A stretch of 64,000 nt of DNA, taken from the NCBI RefSeq assembly GCF_034113385.1, contig NZ_JAXEXL010000013.1, positions 124,001 to 188,000 on the forward strand, given 5' to 3'. The notes below the pieces were generated by a model. It did not search any database. It was not told the origin of the DNA and saw nothing but the letters and a program-made list of their open reading frames with translations. This DNA comes from Atopobium sp034113385. GTDB lineage: Bacteria > Actinomycetota > Coriobacteriia > Coriobacteriales > Atopobiaceae. Below, piece after piece: positions 1-6,479 of the stretch; within the stretch, counting starts at the first letter, position 1; each line of letters starts with the position of its first letter. The translations under genes and the position numbers were made by a program.

Positions 1-1
1 A

Positions 2-541
2 ACACCGGTACCCGAGCCTGCGCCTCAGGCAGCGCATGAGCCTGTGGTGGAGGAACGTGTTCCTGTAGATGCCTATGGTGATATTGAGCCCGCACCTTGG
101 GAAGAAGCTGCAAACGTGCAGCAAACACAACAACCACGACAGCTGGAGCAACCTCAGCAGCCCCAACAACCTCAACAGGCGCAGCAATCACAATCACGCC
201 CCGCCCCGTCAAAGCCTGTTTCCAAGCCAGCTTCAAAGCGCACAAGGCAAAGCAAGACGGCAGACTCGTACTTCTCGGCACGATCTGCGCTTCCCGATGA
301 AGTACCTGACGATCTTACCGCACTGCTTGAGGATGTATTTGGTGGTCCAGTAACCGTAACTACGCTTGCGCCCGAGCCAGATGTGGAAGAAACGGCAGAT
401 GCCTACGATGTCTTAGCAGAAGATGCAGCTACACCAGATATCATGGATGCTCAAGTTGATGGCTTGGAGACAGATGATGCCAACCTCGATGACACATCGG
501 ACGATGATTTTGTAAACTACGGTGGGGAAGAAAATAAGTAA
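2..541 (+). CDS. dnaX: DNA polymerase III subunit gamma/tau, C-terminal end (partial)
   Basis: The reading frame is open from base 2 and the gene begins upstream of the window. The visible 179 residues are a low-complexity tail (Pro/Gln-rich stretch, then a basic patch, then a very acidic end), typical of the tau region beyond the clamp-loader ATPase. There is no catalytic domain here. The identification rests mainly on position: ybaB and recR follow directly, the classic dnaX-ybaB-recR order, in which tau/gamma loads the sliding clamp and the neighbours act in recombinational repair. Confidence 0.8.
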   Translation, partial: TPVPEPAPQAAHEPVVEERVPVDAYGDIEPAPWEEAANVQQTQQPRQLEQPQQPQQPQQAQQSQSRPAPSKPVSKPASKRTRQSKTADSYFSARSALPDEVPDDLTALLEDVFGGPVTVTTLAPEPDVEETADAYDVLAEDAATPDIMDAQVDGLETDDANLDDTSDDDFVNYGGEENK

Positions 542-616
542 GCGTATTGCATCCTGTTTGGTGGGTGCAAGGCGTTTTGTGCGCTTAAACAGCATGTATA
601 ACAGAAAGGCTTTACC

Positions 617-931
617 ATGGGTATGAATATGGCTCAAATGATGAAACAAGCTCGCAAGATGCAAGAGCAGCTTGCTCAGGCTGAAGAAGCTCTTAAAGAT
701 GCAGAGGTTTCTTCTTCTGCAGGTGGTGGCATGGTTAAGGTAACTGCTACTGGTAATATGCGTATTACTTCCATTCAGATTGATCCTCAGGCTGTTGATC
801 CAGATGATGTGGAGCTGCTTCAAGATATGGTTATGGCAGCCATCAACGACGCCCTTACCTCTGCACAAAATCTTGCAAACCAGCAAATGGGCGCCATTAC
901 AGGCGGCCTTAACATCCCAGGATTGATGTAG
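617..931 (+). CDS. ybaB: YbaB/EbfC family nucleoid-associated protein
   Basis: A 104-aa protein of normal family length. It starts MGMNMAQMMKQARKMQEQ, an amphipathic helix rich in Met and Gln that is diagnostic of YbaB, followed by a glycine-rich turn (SSSAGGGMVKVTATG) and the conserved strand with IDP. YbaB forms dimers that bind DNA. The start ATG at 617 has GAAAGG about 8 nt upstream; two further in-frame ATGs follow closely. It lies between dnaX and recR and is probably co-transcribed with them. Confidence 0.93.
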   Translation: MGMNMAQMMKQARKMQEQLAQAEEALKDAEVSSSAGGGMVKVTATGNMRITSIQIDPQAVDPDDVELLQDMVMAAINDALTSAQNLANQQMGAITGGLNIPGLM

Positions 932-939
932 GCTTATCT

Positions 940-1548
940 GTGGAAGAAGTGGTAAGTCAAGGTCGTGCACTACAACGTTTGCTCGATGAGTTAGGGCGCC
1001 TTCCAGGAATTGGTCCTAAGTCCGCACAACGCATTGCCTATCACATCCTCGAGGCGGATTCAGAAGAGACGCAGCGTCTTGCTCATGCCATTTTGGATGT
1101 TAAACAGCAAGTGCATTTTTGTCCCGTTTGCTTTAGCTATGCTACGCGCGAGAAGTGCGATGTGTGTGAGGATCCACGCCGCGATCAAACAAGCATTTGT
1201 GTTGTGTCCGAGCCGCGTGATGTTTCGGCTATCGAGCGTACTGGTGCGTATCATGGCTTGTATCATGTATTGGGTGGTGTTATTTCACCCATGGATAAGA
1301 TTGGCCCAGACCAGCTTCATGTACGTGAGTTGTTAGCGCGTTTGTCTGACAATAGCGTTACAGAAGTGATTTTGGCTACTAATCCCGACGTTGAGGGAGA
1401 AACTACGGCAACCTATCTAGCGCGCACAATTAAGCCCTTAGGTATTACGGTTTCTCGCTTGGCAAGTGGTCTACCCGTTGGCGGAGATCTTGAATATGCT
1501 GACGAGGTGACTTTAGGTCGTGCTATTGAGGCACGCCGTGAGGCATAG
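940..1548 (+). CDS. recR: Recombination protein RecR
   Basis: A 202-aa protein of the usual RecR size. It has an N-terminal helix-hairpin-helix (RLPGIGPKSAQRIAYHIL), a four-cysteine zinc finger (CPVCFSYATREKCDVC) and a Toprim domain (SICVVSEPRDVSAIE; ATNPDVEGETTATYL). RecR works with RecO, and with RecF, to load RecA on gapped DNA. The start used is GTG at 940, nine bases after the ybaB stop, with only a weak ribosome-binding site, so translational coupling to ybaB is likely. Confidence 0.97.
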   Translation: MEEVVSQGRALQRLLDELGRLPGIGPKSAQRIAYHILEADSEETQRLAHAILDVKQQVHFCPVCFSYATREKCDVCEDPRRDQTSICVVSEPRDVSAIERTGAYHGLYHVLGGVISPMDKIGPDQLHVRELLARLSDNSVTEVILATNPDVEGETTATYLARTIKPLGITVSRLASGLPVGGDLEYADEVTLGRAIEARREA

Positions 1549-1562
1549 CAGGAAGGATTGAG

Positions 1563-2447
1563 ATGTCCGTAGCAGATAATAATTCCCCAACATCTCGTAG
1601 GGGGCGCCATTTTAAGGGAGAAGCCCCAGCTCATGGGCACGCTCGCTCGCAGCGTCCTGTACCTGCCCCTACGCGCAAGGCAAGCCCTACACCTTCCGTA
1701 CCCGTTACAGCAGGTGAAGAAATCTCTGCTTCGGCAACGTCTACGGATGCACCGCGTCCAGCACCGTTGGATGACACCTCTTCATTTGCCACGCTATCCG
1801 GTGATGAAGGTGCGGTTATTTCTAATCGTTCCACGGCTGCTGCGGGTGCTGCCGCTGCACGCGCAAGTCGCAAAGGTAAAAAATCCTCCCAAAAGTTGTC
1901 CAACAAAGCGCGTGAGAACGTTTCTGCTCATACGCAAAAAACCATCGTATCGCGTAAACATTTGCTTGTAGTTATTTTGGCTGCACTTGTGGTCATAGCC
2001 ATTTCTGTTGTGGCAAGTTGCATGCTTCTTAAAAAGCCTGCTTCCAACTCTGGGAGTACACGCGTAGAGCGCACACAAGCAAACAAGGATGACGCCATTA
2101 CCTATGATGATTATTCATATGCCATCAAAAAAAATGATGATGGTAGCTATTCCCTAACCCGCACAGCAAAGGGTAGCTCCGAACCTCTTGAACTTATCAA
2201 GTTTGAGGGAACGCCTGTAGGCATGGTGCTGTATGATGGCGCGCTTATCATCCCAGAAAACCTGTCTGATGGTAGTTGGGATATTGTGGCGTGGACCATG
2301 GGTGATGGATCGGTAGCCACCAAGTTGTCCGATAAAAACGGCAATCCTGTAAAGGGTACAGGCGTGTTATCCAAGATGGAGCTTAAAGACACGTCACTTA
2401 TTCTATCTGATGCCAATAACGCTTCTACGGCGGTGCCACTAACATAA
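1563..2447 (+). CDS. Hypothetical single-pass membrane protein
   Basis: A 294-aa protein with no family I recognise. Residues 1-130 are a disordered, basic, Pro/Ser/Ala-rich cytoplasmic region. One transmembrane helix lies near 133-157 (LLVVILAALVVIAISVVASC). The remaining ~135 residues form a probably extracytoplasmic beta-rich domain with repeated Tyr/Asp/Gly turns. The ATG at 1563 follows GGAAGGATTG, a good ribosome-binding site, 14 nt after the recR stop. It is the last gene before the tRNA-Asp/prophage junction. Confidence 0.75.
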   Translation: MSVADNNSPTSRRGRHFKGEAPAHGHARSQRPVPAPTRKASPTPSVPVTAGEEISASATSTDAPRPAPLDDTSSFATLSGDEGAVISNRSTAAAGAAAARASRKGKKSSQKLSNKARENVSAHTQKTIVSRKHLLVVILAALVVIAISVVASCMLLKKPASNSGSTRVERTQANKDDAITYDDYSYAIKKNDDGSYSLTRTAKGSSEPLELIKFEGTPVGMVLYDGALIIPENLSDGSWDIVAWTMGDGSVATKLSDKNGNPVKGTGVLSKMELKDTSLILSDANNASTAVPLT

Positions 2448-2587
2448 GACAGAGTGGTCATGTCTGCGCAGTATCAGGCATGGTAGGTTAAGAAGGAATT
2501 GTGTGTAAAACTATCTCAAACTTTTTTGAGAAAAGCACTAGACACCACAGGTATTCTCTGGATATAATCTACTTCGCACTTAAGCAC

Positions 2588-2664
2588 GGGGTGTTAGCTC
2601 AGCTGGTTAGAGCGCCGGCCTGTCACGTCGGAGGTCGAGGGTTCAAGTCCCTTACATCCCGCCA
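2588..2664 (+). tRNA. tRNA-Asp (anticodon GTC)
   Basis: A complete cloverleaf: acceptor GGGGTGT pairs with ACATCCC (one G-U), D-loop AGCTGGTTAGA, anticodon loop CTGTCAC with GTC at 2622-2624, T-arm GGGTTCAAGTCCC, encoded CCA at 2662-2664. Its 3' part from 2639 is the left prophage attachment core, so the functional 3' end is now supplied by phage DNA that restores the sequence. Confidence 0.97.
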
Positions 2665-2671
2665 TTTGTTT
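2639..2671. repeat. attL core (33 bp)
   Basis: Identical over 33 bp to 37905-37937. It covers the T-arm, 3' acceptor strand and CCA of tRNA-Asp plus seven bases beyond (TTTGTTT). The flanks diverge immediately on both sides, which defines the core. Confidence 0.95.
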
Positions 2672-2679
2672 AACGCAAG

Positions 2680-2727
2680 ATTCCCCTGTTCACCTGCTTA
2701 AATGCAGGGCAGGGGGATTTCTTTTTA
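2680..2727 (+). terminator. Phage-supplied terminator behind tRNA-Asp
   Basis: The stem ATTCCCCTG (2680-2688) pairs with CAGGGGGAT (2710-2718), with an inner CTGC/GCAG helix, followed by TTTCTTTTT. It lies just inside the prophage and ends tRNA-Asp transcription in the lysogen. The original host terminator is now behind attR at 37942. Confidence 0.8.
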
Positions 2728-2779
2728 GATAAAAACTCCCCTAAGTGTCGTATATCTCTATCAGGTGTTTTTATCTGCT

Positions 2780-2810
2780 GGGTCATTTTATGGGTCACAT
2801 TTGGGGTCAC
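2780..2810 (+). promoter_or_regulatory. Probable integrase arm-type sites, attL side
   Basis: Three copies of GGGTCA(C/T) start at 2780, 2792 and 2804, exactly 12 bp apart. The same heptamer GGGTCAC occurs twice (37812, 37823) between the integrase stop and attR. Repeats shared by the two arms of attP are what a lambda-type tyrosine integrase binds with its N-terminal domain. The assignment is inferred from position and repetition. Confidence 0.65.
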
Positions 2811-2851
2811 GTTTTATACCCCTTAATCTGCATGTATCGATGTAAAAAAAG

Positions 2852-2946
2852 AAAAGCCATGAGCGTAAACCGCGGAGTACGTCAGTAACGGTTTACTTCT
2901 CTTTTTTAGCCCCTACGTTGGCTAAAAAAGAAAATGCTCATGGCTT
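2852..2946. repeat. Nested inverted repeats / bidirectional terminator
   Basis: Three inverted repeats lie within 95 bp. An outer pair AAGCCATGAGC (2854-2864) and GCTCATGGCTT (2936-2946) encloses two hairpins: GTAAACCG (2865-2872) with CGGTTTAC (2889-2896), and CTTTTTTAGCC (2901-2911) with GGCTAAAAAAG (2920-2930). The last has a T-run in both directions and can act as a two-way terminator. The whole can fold into a three-way junction. The 2672-3102 interval has no convincing gene, only terminator, arm sites, this structure and the next promoter. Confidence 0.7.
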
Positions 2947-3018
2947 CATGAGCAGAAGTATAGCAGTTAGTGGGGGCATTAAAGATGAATTATGTACAGA
3001 ATGTGAGCGTACTAATTC

Positions 3019-3102
3019 ATGCTTGCATAGTGTCCCCCAAGGGGACATAATATAAATAACGAAGTGGCACAGGGTCACTCGAAACGCCGAAAGGGGCACG
3101 AA
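3019..3102 (+). promoter_or_regulatory. Promoter, operator and structured leader of the 67-aa gene
   Basis: A promoter can be read as TTGCAT (3023-3028), 19 bp, TAATAT (3048-3053). The spacer holds a palindrome, TGTCCCC (3031-3037) CAA GGGGACA (3041-3047), and ATGC-TT-GCAT (3019-3028) overlaps the -35. The leader has a 6-bp hairpin AGTGGC/GTCACT with loop ACAGG (3063-3079), then GCC-GAAA-GGGGC carrying the ribosome-binding site AAGGGG (3091-3096). The same hairpin design recurs at 3979-4014. Confidence 0.6.
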
Positions 3103-3306
3103 ATGAAGTACACAGTCCAGCAGGTAAAGATGTTCCTGAACGAGCCTGAGGTTCTTGAGGTTCGCGACGTTTTCCAAAGCGACGACCACGACGAGGTAAT
3201 GCGCTTTTGGACGAACCACGCAAGCGGTCTTAACGATTACGACGGCCCACACGAGAACCAGAACGGCACCGTCGCAGACTTCTTCCGTATCGTAGAGAGC
3301 TGGTAA
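3103..3306 (+). CDS. Small acidic phage protein (anti-defence candidate)
   Basis: A 67-aa acidic protein without a family I recognise. It has no membrane segment or cysteine motif and appears mostly helical (MKYTVQQVKMFLNEPEV at the start; NGTVADFFRIVESW at the end). The ATG at 3103 follows AAAGGGG with 6 nt spacing; a longer reading from GTG 3064 would run through the hairpin leader and is unlikely. It is directly upstream of an Aca2-like regulator in a block separate from lytic genes. That is the usual setting of anti-CRISPR genes, but no anti-CRISPR activity can be read from the sequence. Confidence 0.75.
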   Translation: MKYTVQQVKMFLNEPEVLEVRDVFQSDDHDEVMRFWTNHASGLNDYDGPHENQNGTVADFFRIVESW

Positions 3307-3363
3307 GCAACGGGGGGGGCGGGGCAAAAGCTCCGCTCCTTTTTCATTAGAAAGGAAAAATAC

Positions 3364-3795
3364 ATGAGAGCAAAAGCAGAATTTCGCGCGCTTCGTGAGA
3401 TGTTGGGGCTGATGCAAAAAGACGTAGCCGATATGCTGGAAGTCAATTTGCGCAGCGTAAAGCGGTGGGAGTCTCCTGCTAGTCCTGACAATATCCCACC
3501 ACAAGAAGCATGGGATATGCTCGATGAGCTTATGGAAGACCAGAGACAAGTAATAGCCTTTACGCTTGCTAAAGTGGACGAGATAGCACAGAAGCAGGGG
3601 AACTATCCCGAGCAAGTCACACTTCCATACTGGGCAAGCCAGGATGAATACGATAAATACCACAGCGCAGATGATGGTGGTTCGAGCAGAGAAGCAAACG
3701 CGACCACAAGACTAGTAGCATACGCATTGGCAGAGCGTGGTATTAAGGTTGCATTTATTGATGGTAAGGATAATCAAGTCCCAAAACAGGCATAA
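3364..3795 (+). CDS. HTH regulator of the YdiL/Aca2-like type
   Basis: A 143-aa protein. Residues 5-38 form a helix-turn-helix (FRALREMLGLMQKDVADML, then SVKRWES), followed by a helical segment ending in ML(D)EL. The C-terminal domain has the pattern LPYWASQDEYDKY and LVAYALAERGIKVAFIDG. This order closely resembles the YdiL/DUF1870 family and Aca2, the autorepressor of phage anti-CRISPR operons, which binds promoter palindromes and mRNA stem-loops. Similarity is judged from memory of the family. The gene follows the 67-aa gene by 57 bp, with GAAAGG upstream of ATG 3364. It probably represses the palindromic promoter at 3019-3053 and perhaps both structured leaders. Confidence 0.7.
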   Translation: MRAKAEFRALREMLGLMQKDVADMLEVNLRSVKRWESPASPDNIPPQEAWDMLDELMEDQRQVIAFTLAKVDEIAQKQGNYPEQVTLPYWASQDEYDKYHSADDGGSSREANATTRLVAYALAERGIKVAFIDGKDNQVPKQA

Positions 3796-3866
3796 ATAGG
3801 CATTTACAAAATTACAGCGTCTTAAAACGCCTTACAACAAGCCGTTTAGCTGCATAAACTTAAAGC

Positions 3867-3897
3867 AAGAGAACTCTATATAGAGTTCTCTTTTTTG
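3867..3897 (+). terminator. Rho-independent terminator
   Basis: A perfect 26-bp palindrome with arms AAGAGAACTCTAT and ATAGAGTTCTCTT (3867-3892) is followed by a T-run. It ends the 67-aa/regulator transcript and separates it from the next promoter. Confidence 0.85.
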
Positions 3898-3935
3898 TAG
3901 AAAATGTGATGTATAAATATCTAATCTATTTATAC

Positions 3936-4019
3936 TTGAATATATATCTAATCATGATAATATAGAGATAGTAAAAGAGGGGAGCCACAAGGGCACCCCA
4001 AAGCCGAAAGGGGCATAAA
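3936..4019 (+). promoter_or_regulatory. Promoter and structured leader of the 76-aa gene
   Basis: The promoter reads TTGAAT (3936-3941), 16 bp, TAATAT (3958-3963) in AT-rich DNA. The leader folds as GGGG (3979-3982) A GCC, loop ACAAG, GGC A CCCC (3996-3999). GCCGAAAGGGGC (4003-4014) follows with the ribosome-binding site six bases from ATG 4020. It shares the loop ACARG, the second element and the spacing with the leader at 3063-3097, while the stem bases differ in compensating ways. CCCC could alternatively pair with the GGGG of the ribosome-binding site. Confidence 0.6.
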
Positions 4020-4250
4020 ATGGAGCGTTTACATTATCATAAGGACGAAAGCAAGTGGATGTGGTCATACGATAAAGATTTTGCCGACACGTATTGGTGC
4101 ACAAGCAATTATGGAGAAGGAGTTTTCCTTTTTCATGAAGGGGAAATGAGGCAGCTGGAGGGAACGCTCCAATTTAGCTTGGTAGGGCTTACCGATGCCA
4201 GCGCAAAAAATAAAATCCGCCGCTACATGAATCAAGGTGAGGATTTTTAA
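4020..4250 (+). CDS. Small phage protein (anti-defence candidate)
   Basis: A 76-aa protein, aromatic-rich at the start (MERLHYHKDESKWMWSYDKDF, with YWCTSNYGEG near residue 30), then a mixed strand/helix part with a basic helix near the end (AKNKIRRYMNQ). I do not recognise a family, and there are no membrane segments. It is transcribed from its own promoter but carries the same kind of leader as the 67-aa gene, so both are probably controlled by the same factor. The sequence resemblance of the two proteins is negligible, so what is conserved is the control element. Confidence 0.75.
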   Translation: MERLHYHKDESKWMWSYDKDFADTYWCTSNYGEGVFLFHEGEMRQLEGTLQFSLVGLTDASAKNKIRRYMNQGEDF

Positions 4251-4274
4251 AAATTAAAATATCATGCAATTATG

Positions 4275-4306
4275 AGCGCCTATCAGCATGTTTGTTGGTA
4301 GGCGCT
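4275..4306 (+). promoter_or_regulatory. Intercistronic hairpin
   Basis: An 11-bp stem, AGCGCCTA-T-CA (4275-4285) with TG-G-TAGGCGCT (4296-4306) including one U-G pair, closes a 10-nt loop between the 76-aa and 144-aa genes. No T-run follows, so it is more likely an mRNA processing or attenuation element than a full terminator. Confidence 0.5.
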
Positions 4307-4346
4307 TTGCCCTCACCATGCAAACCGATACCTTGGAGAATTGAAA

Positions 4347-4781
4347 ATGAAAAAAATCATCAAAAACAAGCTGTACAATACCGAAACTGCACGTAAGATA
4401 GCTGATTATGAGCCTAGTGGCTTTGGAAAGACTGATTTTCACTGGTATCAGGAAACACTTTATCAGAAGCGTACTGGAGAATATTTTATCCATGGCGAGG
4501 GTGGCCCTTTAAGCCCCTACAGCAAGCCATGCGGTAATCGTGGCGCACAAGAAAGTGAATCGATTGCCCCTCTAGATTATGAGCAAGCGCGAGCGTGGGC
4601 AGAAGAGCATATAGATGCTGATGAGTACATAAAAGAGTTTGGTGACGTGGCAGAGGATGGTGAAGGCACAGTCGCGACTTACTTAAAGCTTAGCGCACAA
4701 GCACGCGCTGAGCTTGATAAAAGATGCGCCCAAAGTGGGAAAACACGCGCAGAAATCATAAATGAGCTTTTGCTCGGATAG
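4347..4781 (+). CDS. Mobile-element small protein with C-terminal ribbon-helix-helix
   Basis: A 144-aa protein starting at ATG 4347 (GGAG upstream; an in-frame TTG two codons earlier is less likely). Residues 1-95 have the pattern KIIKNKLYNTETA, ETLYQKRTGEYFIHGEGGP and APLDYEQARAWAEEH. I know this pattern from small proteins on phages and conjugative elements, often in anti-defence islands, without a settled function. The last ~32 residues (LKLSAQARAELDKRC, then GKTRAEIINELL) look like a ribbon-helix-helix DNA-binding domain, suggesting a fused autoregulator. It is the third small protein of the left-end block. Confidence 0.7.
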   Translation: MKKIIKNKLYNTETARKIADYEPSGFGKTDFHWYQETLYQKRTGEYFIHGEGGPLSPYSKPCGNRGAQESESIAPLDYEQARAWAEEHIDADEYIKEFGDVAEDGEGTVATYLKLSAQARAELDKRCAQSGKTRAEIINELLLG

Positions 4782-4796
4782 TAAGATATATAGCAA

Positions 4797-4832
4797 ACAA
4801 AAAACCCTCACCTACTGTATGGTAAGTGAGGG
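4797..4832 (-). terminator. Terminator of the phage late operon
   Basis: CCCTCAC (4805-4811) pairs with GTGAGGG (4826-4832), with an inner TAC/GTA. Read on the minus strand the hairpin is followed by a T-run (AACAAAAAA on plus at 4796-4804). It lies between the convergent 144-aa gene and the lysis genes. Confidence 0.75.
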
Positions 4833-4876
4833 GTTAACTGTCGCTAACAGCGAACGTGATTTTTTCTCGTTCGGCG

Positions 4877-5065
4877 CTATCCCTTAATAACTACACTACA
4901 CCGCTTTTTATCGTCAAACCACGTTACTTTTGCGGCTAAGTAGCGGTCTTTGATAAATGCCACCACATCATCCTTAGTGGCAAAACGCTCTACGCGCTCT
5001 TTCGAGTAACGAAAGCCTGGATTATCCGATAGCGTACTCCATACCGTAAGCGTCCATTCATTCAT
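4877..5065 (-). CDS. Hypothetical protein after endolysin
   Basis: A 62-aa protein starting MNEWTLTVWSTLSDN, overlapping the endolysin stop by 8 bp and so probably translationally coupled to it. A start five codons earlier is possible. It looks like a small alpha/beta fold (two strands, helix KDDVVAFIKDRYL, strand). I recognise no family. As the last gene of the late operon it could be a spanin-like or lysis accessory protein, but it has no signal or membrane segment to support that. Confidence 0.6.
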   Translation of the reverse strand: MNEWTLTVWSTLSDNPGFRYSKERVERFATKDDVVAFIKDRYLAAKVTWFDDKKRCSVVIKG

Positions 5066-6047
5066 TGGGCGTGCTCTCAATCAGGGCGCAATTAGCATCA
5101 AACTCGTACTCTTTGCCGTCAATGGTCTGTTTGCCACTTAGCAGAGCGCCTTGCGAACCATCGGCATGAGGATTGGCATAGTATTTTTTGCCATTAATCT
5201 CCAGCCAGCCAATATCCATTGAGCCATAACGTCCGTTTTCGTGTGTATCGTGTAGCCAATACCAGCGCCCATTGTCTTGCAGCCAGCCTACAGCCATGGA
5301 ACCGTTTGCGTGGAAGTAATACCACTTATCCTCGATAAACTGCCAGCCAGTGTCCATAGCGCCTTTTGCGTCCATGTAATACCACAGACCACTTACCTTC
5401 TGCCAGCCCGTGACCATCCAGCCACTGCCGTCAAAGTAGTACCATTTGCCATCAATAAGCTCCCACCCATTGGTGGTGTAGGAACCATCAGCGTGGCGAT
5501 ACCACCAGCAATTAGTCATAGTGCCCTTGCCACGCTGCCAACCAGCAGAAGACGTAATAATGCCATGGAGCTTGTTCCACTTAGCGCCATTGACATAAGG
5601 TGCAGGGCAGTGCTTGTGAGGGTCAAGCGTTTTACCAACGCGGGCGTGGTCTACCACATCGTAGTGGCGTATTACGTGGCTTGCTGGTATGCCGTACTTT
5701 TGCATGAGGTGTTGTACTAAATAAGTAAGCTCGGCGATTTCTGCATTGCTAAAATCTCGCCCGTCACTTACTACCTCAATAGAAATAGAGCGCTGGTTGA
5801 AATCAAGGTTGCCCACCGCCCAGGCGGTGTCGCCTTCTGCGACCGACTGATAAATTACACCTGAGCCATCAATAAAGAAATGTGCGGATGCGTGACGATT
5901 CCCACCGCTAAAATACTTGCAGTTATCCTTTGCGCTCGCCTGAGATGCCGTGTAATGCACCACGATATATTCAGGCTTTTTACCACCGCGCCCGCGTGTA
6001 TAAGTGTGTGAGCTTGCCCAAATGGCTTTCCACGGATACCATGCCAT
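5058..6047 (-). CDS. Endolysin: N-acetylmuramoyl-L-alanine amidase with wall-binding repeats
   Basis: A 329-aa protein that cuts the bond between muramic acid and the stem peptide at host lysis. Residues ~20-160 are an Amidase_2/PGRP domain. Probable zinc ligands are H31 (VVHYTASQ), H128 (VIRHYD) and C147 (HKHCPAPY). From about 178 to the end there are six or so aromatic repeats of the choline/cell-wall-binding type (GWxxxxGKWYYFDxxGxMxTGW). There is no signal peptide, in keeping with holin-dependent release. It starts at 6047, three bases after the holin stop. Confidence 0.95.
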   Translation of the reverse strand: MAWYPWKAIWASSHTYTRGRGGKKPEYIVVHYTASQASAKDNCKYFSGGNRHASAHFFIDGSGVIYQSVAEGDTAWAVGNLDFNQRSISIEVVSDGRDFSNAEIAELTYLVQHLMQKYGIPASHVIRHYDVVDHARVGKTLDPHKHCPAPYVNGAKWNKLHGIITSSAGWQRGKGTMTNCWWYRHADGSYTTNGWELIDGKWYYFDGSGWMVTGWQKVSGLWYYMDAKGAMDTGWQFIEDKWYYFHANGSMAVGWLQDNGRWYWLHDTHENGRYGSMDIGWLEINGKKYYANPHADGSQGALLSGKQTIDGKEYEFDANCALIESTPNE

Positions 6048-6050
6048 AGA

Positions 6051-6461
6051 CTACTCCTTATCTTTTGCGCCGTCTTGTACGGTCTTGAGCAGTCTAAATA
6101 CGGCAGAATTAGCCATATCTGGATTGGCAGTTCCTACAATCTCTAGGATGGATGCCACCTCAGCGCAAATAAGAGCTACGCAAGTACCGAGCAGCACAGG
6201 CGTTTGCGTGCCAAGATTAAGTCCGCCTGTCAAGGCGCCGTCCACCACGATACCAAGCAAAATCAGACAAAGCTCACTGCCTTTGTGCATAGCGCCTTCA
6301 CGTGCCTTGTAGGATGCGTAGTTGTGGTTCGCAGCAGCGCAAACAGAGCCCATGACTACGTCAATTGCCATGAGGATAAGAACTGCTGTGAGCGCTACTT
6401 TTACCTGTTGAGAATCGCGTACTTGCGCTAGGTATACGTCAATAAAATAGGGAATAGTCAT
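6051..6461 (-). CDS. Phage holin (toxin-secretion/phage-lysis holin family)
   Basis: A 136-aa membrane protein with hydrophobic helices near 21-42 (VKVALTAVLILMAIDVVMGSVCAAA), 65-82 and 87-108. The motif YKAREGAMHKGSELCLILLG matches the Phage_holin_4 family, whose signature is D-x-x-x-G followed by a KG-rich linker. It forms membrane holes that release the endolysin encoded directly downstream. The ATG at 6461 is preceded by GAAAGGAACAATC. Confidence 0.9.
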   Translation of the reverse strand: MTIPYFIDVYLAQVRDSQQVKVALTAVLILMAIDVVMGSVCAAANHNYASYKAREGAMHKGSELCLILLGIVVDGALTGGLNLGTQTPVLLGTCVALICAEVASILEIVGTANPDMANSAVFRLLKTVQDGAKDKE

Positions 6462-6479
6462 GATTGTTCCTTTCGTAAA

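Noticed and set aside
413..970. A 185-codon minus-strand frame antisense to dnaX end and ybaB
   Set aside because: Shadow of well-identified plus-strand genes.
2501..2701. A 66-codon plus-strand frame across tRNA-Asp
   Set aside because: It runs straight through the tRNA and its terminator and has no ribosome-binding site.
2938..3663. A 241-codon minus-strand frame antisense to the 67-aa and regulator genes
   Set aside because: Cysteine/leucine-rich shadow with no motif; both plus-strand genes have ribosome-binding sites and recognisable composition.
4275..4306. Riboswitch or full terminator at the intercistronic hairpin
   Set aside because: One stem with no T-run and no aptamer-like features; kept only as a hairpin.
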